DNA of 64,000 nucleotides from Marivita sp046592965 (GCF_046592965.1 NZ_JBISBV010000004.1:1-64000); one strand, 5' to 3'; shown: positions 43,543-53,032, counted from the stretch's first letter. Made by a program: numbers and translations. The notes: generated by a model not told the origin, from the sequence alone.

Positions 43543-44346
43543 TTAATGCGCCGGAGCGCCGACCGGATCAAGCAATGTGCGCCCGCCGTCGATGGTCATG
43601 ATCTGCCCGGTCACAAAGCCAGCACCTTCGGACGCGAGAAATTGCACCGCTTCGGCCAGTTCCATTGGGCTCGCAATACGGCCCAACGGCGTGTTGTCCT
43701 CGATTTCCTCTCGGTAATCGTCGTTGTTTTTCAAAGCATCCTTAAGACTGGCCGACATAACGGAGCCCAGCGCGATGGAATTGACCCGAATGCGGTATTG
43801 CGCAAACGCGACCGCCAAGGACCGGGTCAACTGATCCAGCGCGGCGGTCGAGACCGAGTAGGACAATAGTTCAGGCTGGGTTCGCCGCGCGGCAATGGAG
43901 GACAGGTTCACAATTGCACCCACCTGCCCCTCTTCCTTGCCAGCGGCCTGTTTGATCATGCGCTTGGCGACCATCTGGGACAGCCGGTAGGTGTTGGTGA
44001 CGTTCTGCGTCATCAGTGTCTCAAAGCTGTCATCATCCAGATCAAGCGGATCGGAGGGCAACACCTGGCGGCTGCCATTGATCAGGATATCGACACGATC
44101 AAAGGCATCAATCGTGGCGGACAGAAGATTGGCCAGCGTCAGACGTTCGCGAAGGTCGCCGGCAAAATATCTGATGTTGCCCTCGTCTTCGGTGATCGCG
44201 CCGCATTCATGCGACAGCCGCGCCTCGTCTATATCGGCGAACATCACGTTCGCGCCCTGATTGACGAAATGGCGCGCGATGGCCAGCCCGACGCCGTTTG
44301 CCGCACCGGTGACGATTGCGGTTTTGCCTTCGATGGAGAATGACAT
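43543..44346 (-). CDS. Atypical short-chain dehydrogenase/reductase lacking the catalytic lysine
   Basis: 267 aa. The Rossmann motif TGAANGVG (about 13-20) and the C-terminal Gxx..ITGQ-like end (FVTGQIMTIDGGRTL) make it a classical SDR. The active-site serine S150 and tyrosine Y163 are there, but the YxxxK lysine is threonine (YSVST, T167), and the NNAG motif is replaced by INGS. The codon for T167 (acc) reads cleanly, so this is not a frameshift. It may have lost dehydrogenase activity or use another residue. It lies between the rsmC-like gene and hemF on one strand. Confidence 0.82.
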   Translation of the reverse strand: MSFSIEGKTAIVTGAANGVGLAIARHFVNQGANVMFADIDEARLSHECGAITEDEGNIRYFAGDLRERLTLANLLSATIDAFDRVDILINGSRQVLPSDPLDLDDDSFETLMTQNVTNTYRLSQMVAKRMIKQAAGKEEGQVGAIVNLSSIAARRTQPELLSYSVSTAALDQLTRSLAVAFAQYRIRVNSIALGSVMSASLKDALKNNDDYREEIEDNTPLGRIASPMELAEAVQFLASEGAGFVTGQIMTIDGGRTLLDPVGAPAH

Positions 44347-44363
44347 GAAACGGAAAGCCTTCT

Positions 44364-45377
44364 TCAGCGCCGAGAGGATCGCCCGGCCCGTGCGGGCGAT
44401 TTGGGCTGATCGGCGTGCAGGATTTTAAAGCGCGAATCTCCGTCCAGTTCTTGCACATGAACAAAGCTCGCGGCCAGTGTTGTCTCGTAGGGGAGGTGAC
44501 GGTTGGCCACCATCACGAGCTGTCCCTTGGGTTTCAGAAGGCGCGCTGCCGAGCGGATGAAGGCCTGGCCAAGCGACGCATCCGGTGTGCGGCTGGTGTG
44601 GAACGGTGGGTTGGTGACAACCCAGTCAAGGCTTGCAGGCGCCCCCCATGTGGTCGCATCCGCCCAGTGCAGCGTGGCCCGATCATCGGTCACATTTTGC
44701 ACAGCACAATCCAACGCGCGCTTGTCCGCCTCGACAAGGTCGACATGCACGACACCGGGCAGGTTCAGCAAATGTCCGGTCAAGAAGCCCCATCCACCGC
44801 CAAGATCGGCACCCCTGCCCTTCAGCGTTTTGGGAAGCGCTGCAACCAAGGCTTGCGATCCGGCATCCGGCCCGTCAGCCGAGAAAACACCGGGTTGCGT
44901 GATCCAGCCGTCCACCACGGGCGCTGGCAGCGGCAACGCCCAGTCGGCAAACGCCGACCCGGAGGTGAACCAGAAGATCCGGCCATGCGCCTTGGACACT
45001 TGCCCCCCGACATCGACGCGCGCCTTGACGGCCTTCAGCGTCGCGTCAATCCCGTCAGTCTTGGCGCCATCGACAATCACCAGCCCTTGCGGCGCGATGC
45101 GTTCCGCTTGCGCAATCAACCCGCGGGCGAGCTCGCGGCTGCGCGGCAACGTGACATGCACGATATCCGCCGGTCCTTCTGCGTTCTCGACGACCGCCAT
45201 ACCCATGGACGCAAAGGCGTCGAAAGCGGGCTTGAAGTTCTGCTGAACGATCACGTCATTCTCTGCCAGCACGCCGAAATCGGCTTCCGGATCGGGCTCC
45301 AGAAGCACGACGCGCGCATCATCGGCAATGTCGAGCGCAGCGGCCTCGACGGCGTGGGTCAATCTTGGTGAAGCCAT
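44364..45377 (-). CDS. rsmC: RsmC-like rRNA (guanine-N2) methyltransferase
   Basis: 337 aa. A degenerate N-terminal methyltransferase-like half (1-170) and a catalytic C-terminal half with the SAM motif DLGGGWGFLTG and the NPPFH motif near residue 250. This double arrangement is the RsmC/RlmG type; RsmC makes m2G1207 of 16S rRNA in E. coli. The target here is inferred. It starts 21 bases after the clpS stop on the same strand. Confidence 0.82.
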   Translation of the reverse strand: MASPRLTHAVEAAALDIADDARVVLLEPDPEADFGVLAENDVIVQQNFKPAFDAFASMGMAVVENAEGPADIVHVTLPRSRELARGLIAQAERIAPQGLVIVDGAKTDGIDATLKAVKARVDVGGQVSKAHGRIFWFTSGSAFADWALPLPAPVVDGWITQPGVFSADGPDAGSQALVAALPKTLKGRGADLGGGWGFLTGHLLNLPGVVHVDLVEADKRALDCAVQNVTDDRATLHWADATTWGAPASLDWVVTNPPFHTSRTPDASLGQAFIRSAARLLKPKGQLVMVANRHLPYETTLAASFVHVQELDGDSRFKILHADQPKSPARAGRSSRR

Positions 45378-45398
45378 AACAGGAACCGGACCAGCCGG

Positions 45399-45758
45399 TT
45401 ATTCCTTTTCCATCGTACATTGCAGCGGATGCTGATGACGGCGGGCAAAATCCATCACCTGCCCCACTTTCGTCTCAGCGATTTCGTGCGTGAACACGCC
45501 AACGACGGCAAGACCCTTTTTATGCACGGTCAACATGATCTCGAAGGCTTGTGCGTGGTTCATGCCAAAGAACCGCTCCAGAACATGCACCACAAACTCC
45601 ATGGGCGTATAATCGTCGTTGAGCAGCATCACCTTATAGAGCGGCGGTCGCTTCGTCTTGGCGCGCGTCTCAACGACCACACCGGTATCGTTCTCCTTGT
45701 CAGAGGGAGGGCCAGCGTGTGGATGCGATTGAACGTACTGTGAGGACATGCGGATCAT
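45399..45758 (-). CDS. clpS: ATP-dependent Clp protease adaptor ClpS
   Basis: 119 aa from ATG 45758; ATG 45749 is also possible, and neither has a good ribosome binding site. The core PLYKVMLLNDDYTPMEFVV, then VLERFFGM..A..IML.VH..G and GVFTHEIAETKV, is diagnostic. It binds N-degron substrates and delivers them to ClpAP. The first 35 residues are a flexible extension. clpA is not in this window. Confidence 0.92.
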   Translation of the reverse strand: MIRMSSQYVQSHPHAGPPSDKENDTGVVVETRAKTKRPPLYKVMLLNDDYTPMEFVVHVLERFFGMNHAQAFEIMLTVHKKGLAVVGVFTHEIAETKVGQVMDFARRHQHPLQCTMEKE

Positions 45759-46237
45759 GCGTGTGCGACTGCCTTGGAATGCCTGTGTCTGGGCCTGTAT
45801 ATAACCTGTCCTGACAGCGAGAAAAGAGGCGCGCGCCGCGGATGTGGCTCGAATGTGCGAAACAGTCGAATTCACGCGCAATGATGCGACCCTTGCAAGA
45901 CGCGCTTTGCGAACGAAATCTGCGGTGTGCGGGCTGCGGCTTAATTCAGCGTCCAGAATCAGACATCTTTCCACGGTGCAGGCGCCAGCAAGACTGGAAC
46001 GGCTGGCCGTTGTCATCGCGAAACTCCGCTGACCGTTTTCGCCACATTCCTGCCACAATGGCCCCACTAGTAAGATTAATGCGATACGCCCCAAGATGTT
46101 GCGCCCACCACCTCTAAGGCAGTGTGAAAAGGTATAAAAATAAGTACTTTATCGACCACTGCTCATGTGCTAGCTTTTTTGCAATAATAAAGCTGACCGG
46201 AAAAATCCGGCGGCACGAGGCAGAAGAGGCGGATATC
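45759..46237. other. Long gap between clpS and the carboxypeptidase gene, with an AT-rich patch
   Basis: 479 bases with no supported gene. From about 46120 to 46200 the sequence is markedly AT-rich against its surroundings and contains TATAAA (46133-46138) and AGCTTT...AAAGCT. CCGGA-AAAA-TCCGG (46197-46210) forms a small hairpin just before the carboxypeptidase start. Promoters for both divergent genes probably lie here, but I cannot fix a -35. Confidence 0.45.
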
Positions 46238-47779
46238 GTGACGGGACGGCGCAAATTGCCGGGCCGAGTGGGCCTGTATGTAATCACTGGAATCTGGTTT
46301 GCCATTTTGCTGCCATTGAGCGCGATGGCGGCACCCTATGCCGCCATGGTGATGGACGCGCGCAATGGCGAAGTGATTCACTCTCGCAACGCGGACACGC
46401 GCTTGCACCCTGCCTCTCTGACCAAGATGATGACGCTGTATGTCGTGTTCGAAGCCGTACATAACGGCGAGATCAGCATGGACTCGGACGTCACGATTTC
46501 TCGAAAGGCGGCCTCCGAGCCGCCGTCGAAACTGGGTTTGCGCGCGGGATCGAAGATCAAGTTGCGCTATCTGGTGCGCGCCGCCGCAGTGAAATCGGGA
46601 AACGACGCGGCAACAGCTTTGGGCGAGGCGATTTCCGGGTCCGAGGCCGCCTTTGCGCGGCGCATGAACCGCACCGCCAAAGCGCTTGGCATGAGCCGCA
46701 CGACGTTCAAGAACGCGCATGGGCTTACGGAAAGTGGCCACATGTCCACAGCGCGCGACATGACGATCCTCGGGCGGCATGTGCTCTATGACTACCCCCA
46801 GTATTACAACCTGTTCTCGCGCCGCAGCACAGATGCCGGTATCCGCAAGGTCTCCAACACCAATCGCCGCTTCCTCGATGCGTATAACGGTGCGGATGGC
46901 ATCAAGACCGGCTACACCCGCGCCGCCGGGTTCAACCTTGTGGCGTCGGCTGAACGCGGCAGCGAGCGGATCATCGTGACGGTGTTCGGCGGCAGTTCCA
47001 CCGCCGCGCGCAATGCCCAGGTGGCGAAACTGATGGATCTCGGTTTTCAGAACGCACCAACGCGCATGGCGCTTCGCACTCCGCGCAAGCCGCCCTACAT
47101 GGGCCGGGTAGCGGCAGACGAACCCGACGTCGTCATCGCGAGCGGCGCGATCCGGTCCACCACGACGCGCGCCAAATCCATTCGGGTTGTCGCGGCCGCC
47201 GTCAAGTCGAGCCTGAGACCCGCGGCGCGGCCGACTCCAGAGCCTGTTTTACCTGACACACTGGTCGCGGAACTCCAAAACGACATCTCGTCGGTGTTGG
47301 CCGAGGTCCAGACCGAAGACGTGCAAGAGGTGGCCGCAACGGTCGCAAAGGCCGCACTGACCGTAGCAACACCCGCACCGGTGATCGCGAAGGCTCAGAT
47401 TGCCAAGTCCGCTCCCAAAGCATCCGTGAAGCCGGTCGTTCGACCCAAGACCATCGTTCTGGCCTCTGCCCGTCAAGCGGCACCCGCACAGCCGGTCCTG
47501 ACGCGCGAGGCTGAAGTCGTGACGCGCATCTCGACCTCCGGCGGTCGGCATTGGGGGATCAATGTCGGGCGTTATTCAAGCCGCTATGCCGCCGAAAAGG
47601 CACTGCTGAAAACGGCGCTGGCGGAAATGTCGACACTCGATGGTTCGTTGCGCAAAGTGGTGAATGGCGCGAGCGGGTTCGATGCCAACTTCATGGGCCT
47701 CACCCGCGAAAGTGCTGACCTTGCCTGCCGCCGCCTGCAAGCGCGCCAGGTCACCTGCTTCATGATCGGCCCCAGCTAG
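46238..47779 (+). CDS. D-alanyl-D-alanine carboxypeptidase with C-terminal SPOR domain
   Basis: 513 aa from GTG 46238, preceded by AGAGGCGG; the longer frame from 46124 runs through AT-rich non-coding sequence. A signal peptide ends near residue 31 (SAMA|AP). The penicillin-binding motifs are S60-x-x-K63, S120-G-N122 and K223-T-G. A low-complexity Ala/Pro/Val linker (about 320-435) leads to a SPOR domain at the C-terminus (HWGINVGRYSSRYAAEKALL). It trims the pentapeptide of peptidoglycan, and the SPOR part should target denuded septal glycan. Confidence 0.92.
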   Translation: MTGRRKLPGRVGLYVITGIWFAILLPLSAMAAPYAAMVMDARNGEVIHSRNADTRLHPASLTKMMTLYVVFEAVHNGEISMDSDVTISRKAASEPPSKLGLRAGSKIKLRYLVRAAAVKSGNDAATALGEAISGSEAAFARRMNRTAKALGMSRTTFKNAHGLTESGHMSTARDMTILGRHVLYDYPQYYNLFSRRSTDAGIRKVSNTNRRFLDAYNGADGIKTGYTRAAGFNLVASAERGSERIIVTVFGGSSTAARNAQVAKLMDLGFQNAPTRMALRTPRKPPYMGRVAADEPDVVIASGAIRSTTTRAKSIRVVAAAVKSSLRPAARPTPEPVLPDTLVAELQNDISSVLAEVQTEDVQEVAATVAKAALTVATPAPVIAKAQIAKSAPKASVKPVVRPKTIVLASARQAAPAQPVLTREAEVVTRISTSGGRHWGINVGRYSSRYAAEKALLKTALAEMSTLDGSLRKVVNGASGFDANFMGLTRESADLACRRLQARQVTCFMIGPS

Positions 47780-47782
47780 GCC

Positions 47783-47941
47783 TCACGGCTTGGGGTGATC
47801 ATCGTACTCGTCTGACAGGATACGCTCGGCCGCGCCCTTTGGGTCTTCGTACTGGCGCGTTCTGACAGTGAAGATGAAGGCCACCAGCCCGATTCCGCCA
47901 AGGATCAGTGATATGGGAATGAGATAGGCCAGAATGTTCAT
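47783..47941 (-). CDS. ccoS: cbb3 oxidase maturation protein CcoS
   Basis: 52 aa. One N-terminal membrane helix (ILAYLIPISLILGGIGLVAF) followed by TVRTRQYEDPKGAAERIL, the CcoS signature of a QY/FDDP-type motif. It is needed for haem and copper insertion into cbb3 oxidase. It follows ccoI by 13 bases and ends 3 bases from the convergent carboxypeptidase stop. Confidence 0.92.
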   Translation of the reverse strand: MNILAYLIPISLILGGIGLVAFIFTVRTRQYEDPKGAAERILSDEYDDHPKP

Positions 47942-47954
47942 CGCATACTCCGCT

Positions 47955-50141
47955 TCATTTCAGACGCAGCGCGTTCAGCGACACTGTAATTGAAGAGCTC
48001 GACATGGCCAAGGCCGCGATCAGCGGAGAGCACAGACCAGCCACGGCAAGCGGGACGGCGATGATGTTGTACCACGTCGCAATGGTAAAGTTCTGACGAA
48101 TGCGGCGGATTGCGGTTTTCGCGGTCCCAAGGGCGTCGGCGATCGGCTCCAGCGAATTGCCCAAGAGCACCACATCAGAAGCCACCCGCGCCGCATCGAG
48201 CGCCGAGGCCGGTGAAATCGACACATGCGCGCCTGCAAGCGCCGCCGTGTCGTTCAAGCCGTCTCCCACCATCAACACATGCGCGCCGCCTGTCGTCAGG
48301 TCGTTCACCCGTGCCGCCTTGTCCTCGGGCAGCGCCTCGGCGATCCATTTCCGAATACCGAGACGATCGGCAAATGCCTCGACCGCTGGCGTGGTGTCGC
48401 CCGACATCAACAAGACCTCGTACCCGTCCGATTGCAGCTTGCTCACCAACGCCTCGGCGCCATCGCGGATTTGATCGGCAAACCGGAACGGCGCGGCCTC
48501 GCCCTCCCCTACGCGCAACCAGGCGCAGGTTTCATGGCTCTCGCCGCCGCCCACCCAACTGGCACGCCCCAGCTGGACCGTTTTTCCCTGCCACTCGCCT
48601 TGGGCACCGTGACCGGGCACTTCGGTGATATTCGTGACCTGCTCCGGCTTGACGTCCAATGCTCCAATGGCTTTGACCAGGGATTGTGACAAAGGGTGCG
48701 AGGACCCTTCCGCCAAGGCGAACGCAATTCCAAGGTCGCGGCGGGAATGATCGCCAAGGTTGGTGACCTCCGGCGTACCGGCAGTCAGCGTGCCGGTCTT
48801 GTCGAACACGACCGTGTCCACCTGCGCCAGACGTTCCAGCGCGGTGGCATCCTTGACCAGCAGCCCTTTGCGAAACAGGCGGCCGGACGCCGCGGTCGTG
48901 ACCGCAGGCACAGCAAGTCCCAGCGCACACGGGCATGTGATAATCAACACCGCCGCCGCGATGTTGAGCGCAGTGCGCAGATCGAAGGTGTAAAGGTACC
49001 AACCGACAAAGGCCAAAGCGGACAGAATGTGGACACCCGGAGCATAGAGCTTGGCCGCCTTGTCGGCGAGCGAAGTATAGCGCGAGCGACCGGATTCAGC
49101 GATGGCGACGAGATCGGCCATGCGGTGCAGCGACGTATCGCGCCCAACGGCGCTGGCCCGGATCGTCAGTGGCCCGGTCAGGTTCACCTCGCCCGCGCTG
49201 ACGATCTGGCCGGGGCCTGCATACACGGGGCGCGTTTCGCCCGTCAGCAATGACCGGTCCAGTTCGGAGTGTCCGTCGGTGATTTCACCATCGACCGGCA
49301 TCCGCCCACCCGGACGCACGCGGATGAGATCTCCGACAACAAGGGCAGACAGCGCGACCTGCTCCTCGCCATCTTGGGTGATACGCGCCACGCGCGGCAC
49401 TTCGAGCGCGGCAAGCTCCTCTGCGGCAGAACGTGCCGCGGCACGGGTGCGATGATCGAGGTAACGCCCGGCCAAAAGAAAAAACGTGAGCGTCAGCGCG
49501 GCATCGAAATAGGCGTGTTCGCCCGAGAGCGACGTCTCCCAAACCGATGTCACCACCGCCAGCGCAATCGCCAGCGAGATCGGCACGTCCATGTTGAGCC
49601 GCCCTGCCCTGAGAGCAGTCCAAGCGTGTTTAAAGAAAGGCTGCGCGGAAAACGCCACCGTCGGCAGGGCAATCGCCGCCGATATCCAGTGGAACATATC
49701 GCGCGTTGGCCCATCGGCACCCGACCAGACCGCAACCGACAGAAGCATCACGTTCATCGCGGCGAAACCGGCGACAGCCAGGCGCATCAATAGATCGCGC
49801 CCCGCCTTGTCGGTTTGCGTGGCGCGCAACGCCGTTGCGTCAAGCTCGTGCGCCTCGAACCCGGCGCCTTGCAAGATCCTGACCATATCGTCAGCCGTCA
49901 CATCCGGCGCGGCGTCAATCTGGGCGCGCTTGAGCGTCAGGTTCACCCGTGCGCCTTTGACGCCGGGTGTTGCGGTCAGGGTGCGCTCCACCCCGGATAT
50001 GCAGGTCGCGCAGTGGATCGAGGGCAACGACAGGACGATGTTGACGTCCTGCGGGGCGGCCGCCTGGGCCAGAGCCTCGGCTGCAGGCGCCGCAGAACAG
50101 GCGGGGCATGCCGAGGGGGAGGGTCGCATCGCTACGGTCAT
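47955..50141 (-). CDS. ccoI: Copper-transporting P-type ATPase CcoI
   Basis: 728 aa. N-terminal metal sites C12-PA-C15 and C44-AT-C47 in an HMA domain, then eight membrane helices. The CPC motif is near residue 402, the phosphorylation site DKTGTLT near 443 and GDGLNDTAALAGA in the C-terminal third. CcoI supplies copper for CcoN. It lies between ccoH (3-base gap) and ccoS. The CxxC pattern at 12-15 is an extra cysteine pair ahead of the HMA domain. Confidence 0.95.
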   Translation of the reverse strand: MTVAMRPSPSACPACSAAPAAEALAQAAAPQDVNIVLSLPSIHCATCISGVERTLTATPGVKGARVNLTLKRAQIDAAPDVTADDMVRILQGAGFEAHELDATALRATQTDKAGRDLLMRLAVAGFAAMNVMLLSVAVWSGADGPTRDMFHWISAAIALPTVAFSAQPFFKHAWTALRAGRLNMDVPISLAIALAVVTSVWETSLSGEHAYFDAALTLTFFLLAGRYLDHRTRAAARSAAEELAALEVPRVARITQDGEEQVALSALVVGDLIRVRPGGRMPVDGEITDGHSELDRSLLTGETRPVYAGPGQIVSAGEVNLTGPLTIRASAVGRDTSLHRMADLVAIAESGRSRYTSLADKAAKLYAPGVHILSALAFVGWYLYTFDLRTALNIAAAVLIITCPCALGLAVPAVTTAASGRLFRKGLLVKDATALERLAQVDTVVFDKTGTLTAGTPEVTNLGDHSRRDLGIAFALAEGSSHPLSQSLVKAIGALDVKPEQVTNITEVPGHGAQGEWQGKTVQLGRASWVGGGESHETCAWLRVGEGEAAPFRFADQIRDGAEALVSKLQSDGYEVLLMSGDTTPAVEAFADRLGIRKWIAEALPEDKAARVNDLTTGGAHVLMVGDGLNDTAALAGAHVSISPASALDAARVASDVVLLGNSLEPIADALGTAKTAIRRIRQNFTIATWYNIIAVPLAVAGLCSPLIAALAMSSSSITVSLNALRLK

Positions 50142-50144
50142 GGC

Positions 50145-50606
50145 TCAGCTTTCGACGTGCAACACAATGCGCTGTTCGAAGGGCGTTCCATCAAGCGCGG
50201 TAGCTTTCATACGAATATTCCAGTTTCCCGGCCGCAGGGTCTCGCGGGCAACATAGGCCTTGCCGTCAAACGCAAATTCCGGCGCGCGATCATCCTGAAC
50301 ATGCGTCGCGCGCCCCAGAACCGCATTAAGCGTTCCGGCCTGAACGGGACGGCCGTTGGAGTCCTTGATCTGGAGGATCAACAACCCTCCCTTGGCGTCG
50401 GCCGTGACCGTCCAGCCAAGGGATTCCTGCTTGCCGCGACGGACATCGAAATCCTGCGATGCGACATAAGAGTTCTTCACCTCGAGGCCCGGAAACGTCC
50501 GGACTGCCGAATACGCAAGCACGAGGTTGACCGAGATGATGACGGCGAATGCCCCCCCGAAGATGGCCAATGCGTGCCACCCGGTCAGTTTACGTTCAGA
50601 CGCCAT
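50145..50606 (-). CDS. ccoH: cbb3 oxidase assembly protein CcoH (FixH)
   Basis: 153 aa. One membrane helix (about 8-32, WHALAIFGGAFAVIISVNLVL) and a periplasmic FixH domain (SWTV-like region, PGNWNIRMKATALDGTPFEQR near the end). It is needed for stable assembly of the oxidase. The start overlaps the ccoG stop by one base. Confidence 0.93.
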   Translation of the reverse strand: MASERKLTGWHALAIFGGAFAVIISVNLVLAYSAVRTFPGLEVKNSYVASQDFDVRRGKQESLGWTVTADAKGGLLILQIKDSNGRPVQAGTLNAVLGRATHVQDDRAPEFAFDGKAYVARETLRPGNWNIRMKATALDGTPFEQRIVLHVES

Positions 50607-52042
50607 CAGTTCCCCTTCCCAGTAAAGATACTGTCGTTATGCGCGCGGTGTCCGTTGGTCAGGTCTTCGACCCAGAACCTGATTTCCGTCCGCTCGCCAA
50701 GGGCTGGCTCGGACCGGGGTGGTGCAACAACGTAGACACGTTGCAGGAAGGTTTGGTTGGCCGGCACGTTTACTGTCTCGTAGGGCGTACCTTCAAGTTG
50801 CACCCGCAGCGATGGATGACCGGCGATCGACATACGGAACGGCCTGTCTTCGCCATGCTTGTTCAACAACCGCACATCGTAGGTATTTCGGATCGACCCG
50901 TCTGACATGGTCACGAAGGTCGGATTGCGCACCGGAGCGACCGACATTTCGATATCCGGCCGCACGAACAGAGCAAACACAAGCCCGATGCCGACGAACG
51001 CCCACAGACCCGTATACATCATCGTGCGGAGGCGGAAGATGTGATACCAGGGCGAACGCGGCTCTTCGCCAGCGCGCTCGCGCGGCTCGTCCGACAGCGC
51101 AAGATAGTCGATCAACCCCCGCGGCTTGCCGATCTTTTCCATGATGTCGTCGCAGGCGTCGATGCACAGCGCGCAGGTGATGCACTCCATCTGCTGACCG
51201 TCGCGGATGTCGATCCCCATCGGGCAGACATTGACGCAGGCCATGCAGTCGATGCAATCGCCCAACTGGTCCGCCCCGTCCGATTTGCGGTGCTTGCCGC
51301 GCGGCTCTCCACGCCATTCGCGATAGGCAACGGTCAACGTGTCCTCGTCCATCATCGCCGCCTGAATGCGCGGCCACGGGCAGGCGTAGATACAGATTTG
51401 TTCGCGCGCGATGCCGCCGAAAAAGAAGGTGGTCGCGGTCAGCAACAGCATGGTGGTATAGGCAATCGGATGCGCTTGGCCCGTGACCAGATCGACAAGA
51501 AGCGTGGGTGCATCGGTGAAGTAGAAGACCCAGGCACCGCCAGTCGCCAGGCTGATCAGGAACCATCCGGTCCACTTGGTCATGCGCAGGCGGAACTTGC
51601 GGAAATCCATCTTGTTCTGCCGATGCAGACGCAGTTGCGCGTTGCGGTCTCCTTCAACCCAACGTTCGACAAGAATGAACAAGTCGGTCCAGACAGTTTG
51701 CGGGCAAGTATAGCCACACCACACACGGCCAAGTGCCGAGGTAAACAGAAACAGGCCAAGACCGGCCATGATCAAAAGACCGGCGACGAAATAGAACTCG
51801 TGCGGCCAGATCTCGATCCAGAAGAAAAAGAACCGGCGGTTTGCCAGATCCACCAATACCGCTTGATCGGGCAGTTGCGGGCCACGGTCCCACCGTATCC
51901 AGGGCGTCACGTAGTAGATGCCCAGGGTGAGGATCATGATGATCCACTTGAGAGTGCGGAAATTGCCTGAAACGCGCTTGGGAAAAACGGGTTCCCGCGC
52001 GGCGTAAAGGCTTGGTGGTGTTTGGTTTTCTGTCTGAGACAC
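50606..52042 (-). CDS. ccoG: cbb3 oxidase accessory protein CcoG (FixG)
   Basis: 478 aa from GTG 52042; a TTG 18 bases upstream is less likely. Several membrane helices (about 35-55, 85-110, 155-180, 190-215, 335-355) flank two ferredoxin-like 4Fe-4S sites: CIDCMACVNVCP and CITCALCIDACD. CcoG is known as a Cu(II) reductase helping copper delivery. It is the first gene of ccoGHIS, with its own FNR box at 52109-52122. Confidence 0.94.
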   Translation of the reverse strand: MSQTENQTPPSLYAAREPVFPKRVSGNFRTLKWIIMILTLGIYYVTPWIRWDRGPQLPDQAVLVDLANRRFFFFWIEIWPHEFYFVAGLLIMAGLGLFLFTSALGRVWCGYTCPQTVWTDLFILVERWVEGDRNAQLRLHRQNKMDFRKFRLRMTKWTGWFLISLATGGAWVFYFTDAPTLLVDLVTGQAHPIAYTTMLLLTATTFFFGGIAREQICIYACPWPRIQAAMMDEDTLTVAYREWRGEPRGKHRKSDGADQLGDCIDCMACVNVCPMGIDIRDGQQMECITCALCIDACDDIMEKIGKPRGLIDYLALSDEPRERAGEEPRSPWYHIFRLRTMMYTGLWAFVGIGLVFALFVRPDIEMSVAPVRNPTFVTMSDGSIRNTYDVRLLNKHGEDRPFRMSIAGHPSLRVQLEGTPYETVNVPANQTFLQRVYVVAPPRSEPALGERTEIRFWVEDLTNGHRAHNDSIFTGKGN

Positions 52043-52108
52043 GAACGAAGGTGCTCCCAATTGCGGATTGGTGTGATCGTCTTGTTTCAGGACCGCTGGC
52101 GCAAGACT

Positions 52109-52122
52109 TTGACCTGCATCAA
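52109..52122 (-). promoter_or_regulatory. FNR box upstream of ccoGHIS
   Basis: TTGAC-CTGC-ATCAA, 9 of 10 conserved positions. The spacer CTGC is the same as in the ccoN-proximal box. The centre is 73 bases before the ccoG start; a class II start would lie near 52074, with GACGAT (52081-52076) as a fair -10. Confidence 0.8.
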
Positions 52123-52138
52123 ATACTGCATCTTTAAT

Positions 52139-53017
52139 TCACGTTTTAGCGGCCTCCCGCCGCAACCACAGTAAAAATGCCTTGAGCGGCGGGCGATGCG
52201 CGCCCTTGCGGGTGACGATATGATAACCTGCATCGCGCCGTTCCTCGAAAACGGCGATCAGCCGGCCAGCCGCGAGGTCTTCGCTGACCGCGATTCGCGT
52301 CGTGACGGCGATGCCTTGGCCATTGCGGGCACCGTCGATCATCAGATGCCCCGGCACCTGTGTCCTTGCCGAGACGCGCTTCCGGTCCATGCCGAGAAAC
52401 GCCAGCCAGGCGGACGATTCATGTGTCCCCAGTTCTTCCAGCCACGGATAGTCGAGCAGGTCTTCGGGCTGTCGCGGCACCTTGCCCTTGAACAGCGAGG
52501 GTGCGCCAACCACGACCAACGGGGCCGCCACCAAAGGCTCAACGTCAAAGCCGTCCCAGCCGCCTGTGCCGTGTCGCAGCGCGACATCGATACCGCCGGG
52601 CGCCGGGTCTGTCAGCGCCGGGCTTGGGGTCACCACCATGTCGATACCCGGGTGTTGCGCCTGAAATCCGGCGAGGCGGGGCATGAGCCATGTGCTGGCG
52701 AAGGTCGGGGTGCAGGCCACGTTCAACGCACGTAGCGAACTCGCCTCGGTTAGCGCTTCGATCCCGCTGGCGATCTGTGAAAAGCCGCCTTCCAGCGCGC
52801 GCGCGACGTCGCGACCCTCGGCCGTCAATGCCAAGGCGCGGCTGCTTCGGTCAAAGAGCGAAATGCCGAGATGGCCCTCAAGGCCGCGCAGTTGTTGAGA
52901 TATCGCCGCATGGCTGACGTTGAGCGCCGCACCGGCATCCACCACCGATCCGGTCTGGACATACGCACAAAATGCTCTGAGCGAGGCCAAGGGCGGCAGT
53001 GCCTTCCAGTCTATCAT
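52139..53017 (-). CDS. LysR-family transcriptional regulator (GcvA-like)
   Basis: 292 aa. The N-terminal HTH (about 10-70, PPLASLRAFCAYVQTGSVVDAGAALNVSHAAISQQLR) and the substrate-binding domain are of the GcvA/DsdC subgroup. It lies between ccoNOQP and ccoGHIS, separating two operons that are usually adjacent. A GTAAG-N5-CTTAC palindrome immediately upstream is a likely operator. Effector and targets are unknown; the divergent 44-aa gene is the first candidate. Confidence 0.9.
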   Translation of the reverse strand: MIDWKALPPLASLRAFCAYVQTGSVVDAGAALNVSHAAISQQLRGLEGHLGISLFDRSSRALALTAEGRDVARALEGGFSQIASGIEALTEASSLRALNVACTPTFASTWLMPRLAGFQAQHPGIDMVVTPSPALTDPAPGGIDVALRHGTGGWDGFDVEPLVAAPLVVVGAPSLFKGKVPRQPEDLLDYPWLEELGTHESSAWLAFLGMDRKRVSARTQVPGHLMIDGARNGQGIAVTTRIAVSEDLAAGRLIAVFEERRDAGYHIVTRKGAHRPPLKAFLLWLRREAAKT

Positions 53018-53032
53018 GTAAGCCTGCCTTAC
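53018..53032. promoter_or_regulatory. Probable LysR operator (T-N11-A type)
   Basis: The perfect inverted repeat GTAAG-CCTGC-CTTAC directly abuts the lysR start codon and contains TAAG-N5-CTTA, the T-N11-A arrangement of LysR sites. It lies in the 97-base region divergent to the 44-aa gene, so it could serve both. Confidence 0.6.

Noticed and set aside
46124..46237. 38-residue N-terminal extension of the carboxypeptidase
   Set aside because: The stretch is AT-rich and hairpin-containing with promoter-like sequence, while GTG 46238 has a good ribosome binding site and a proper signal peptide.
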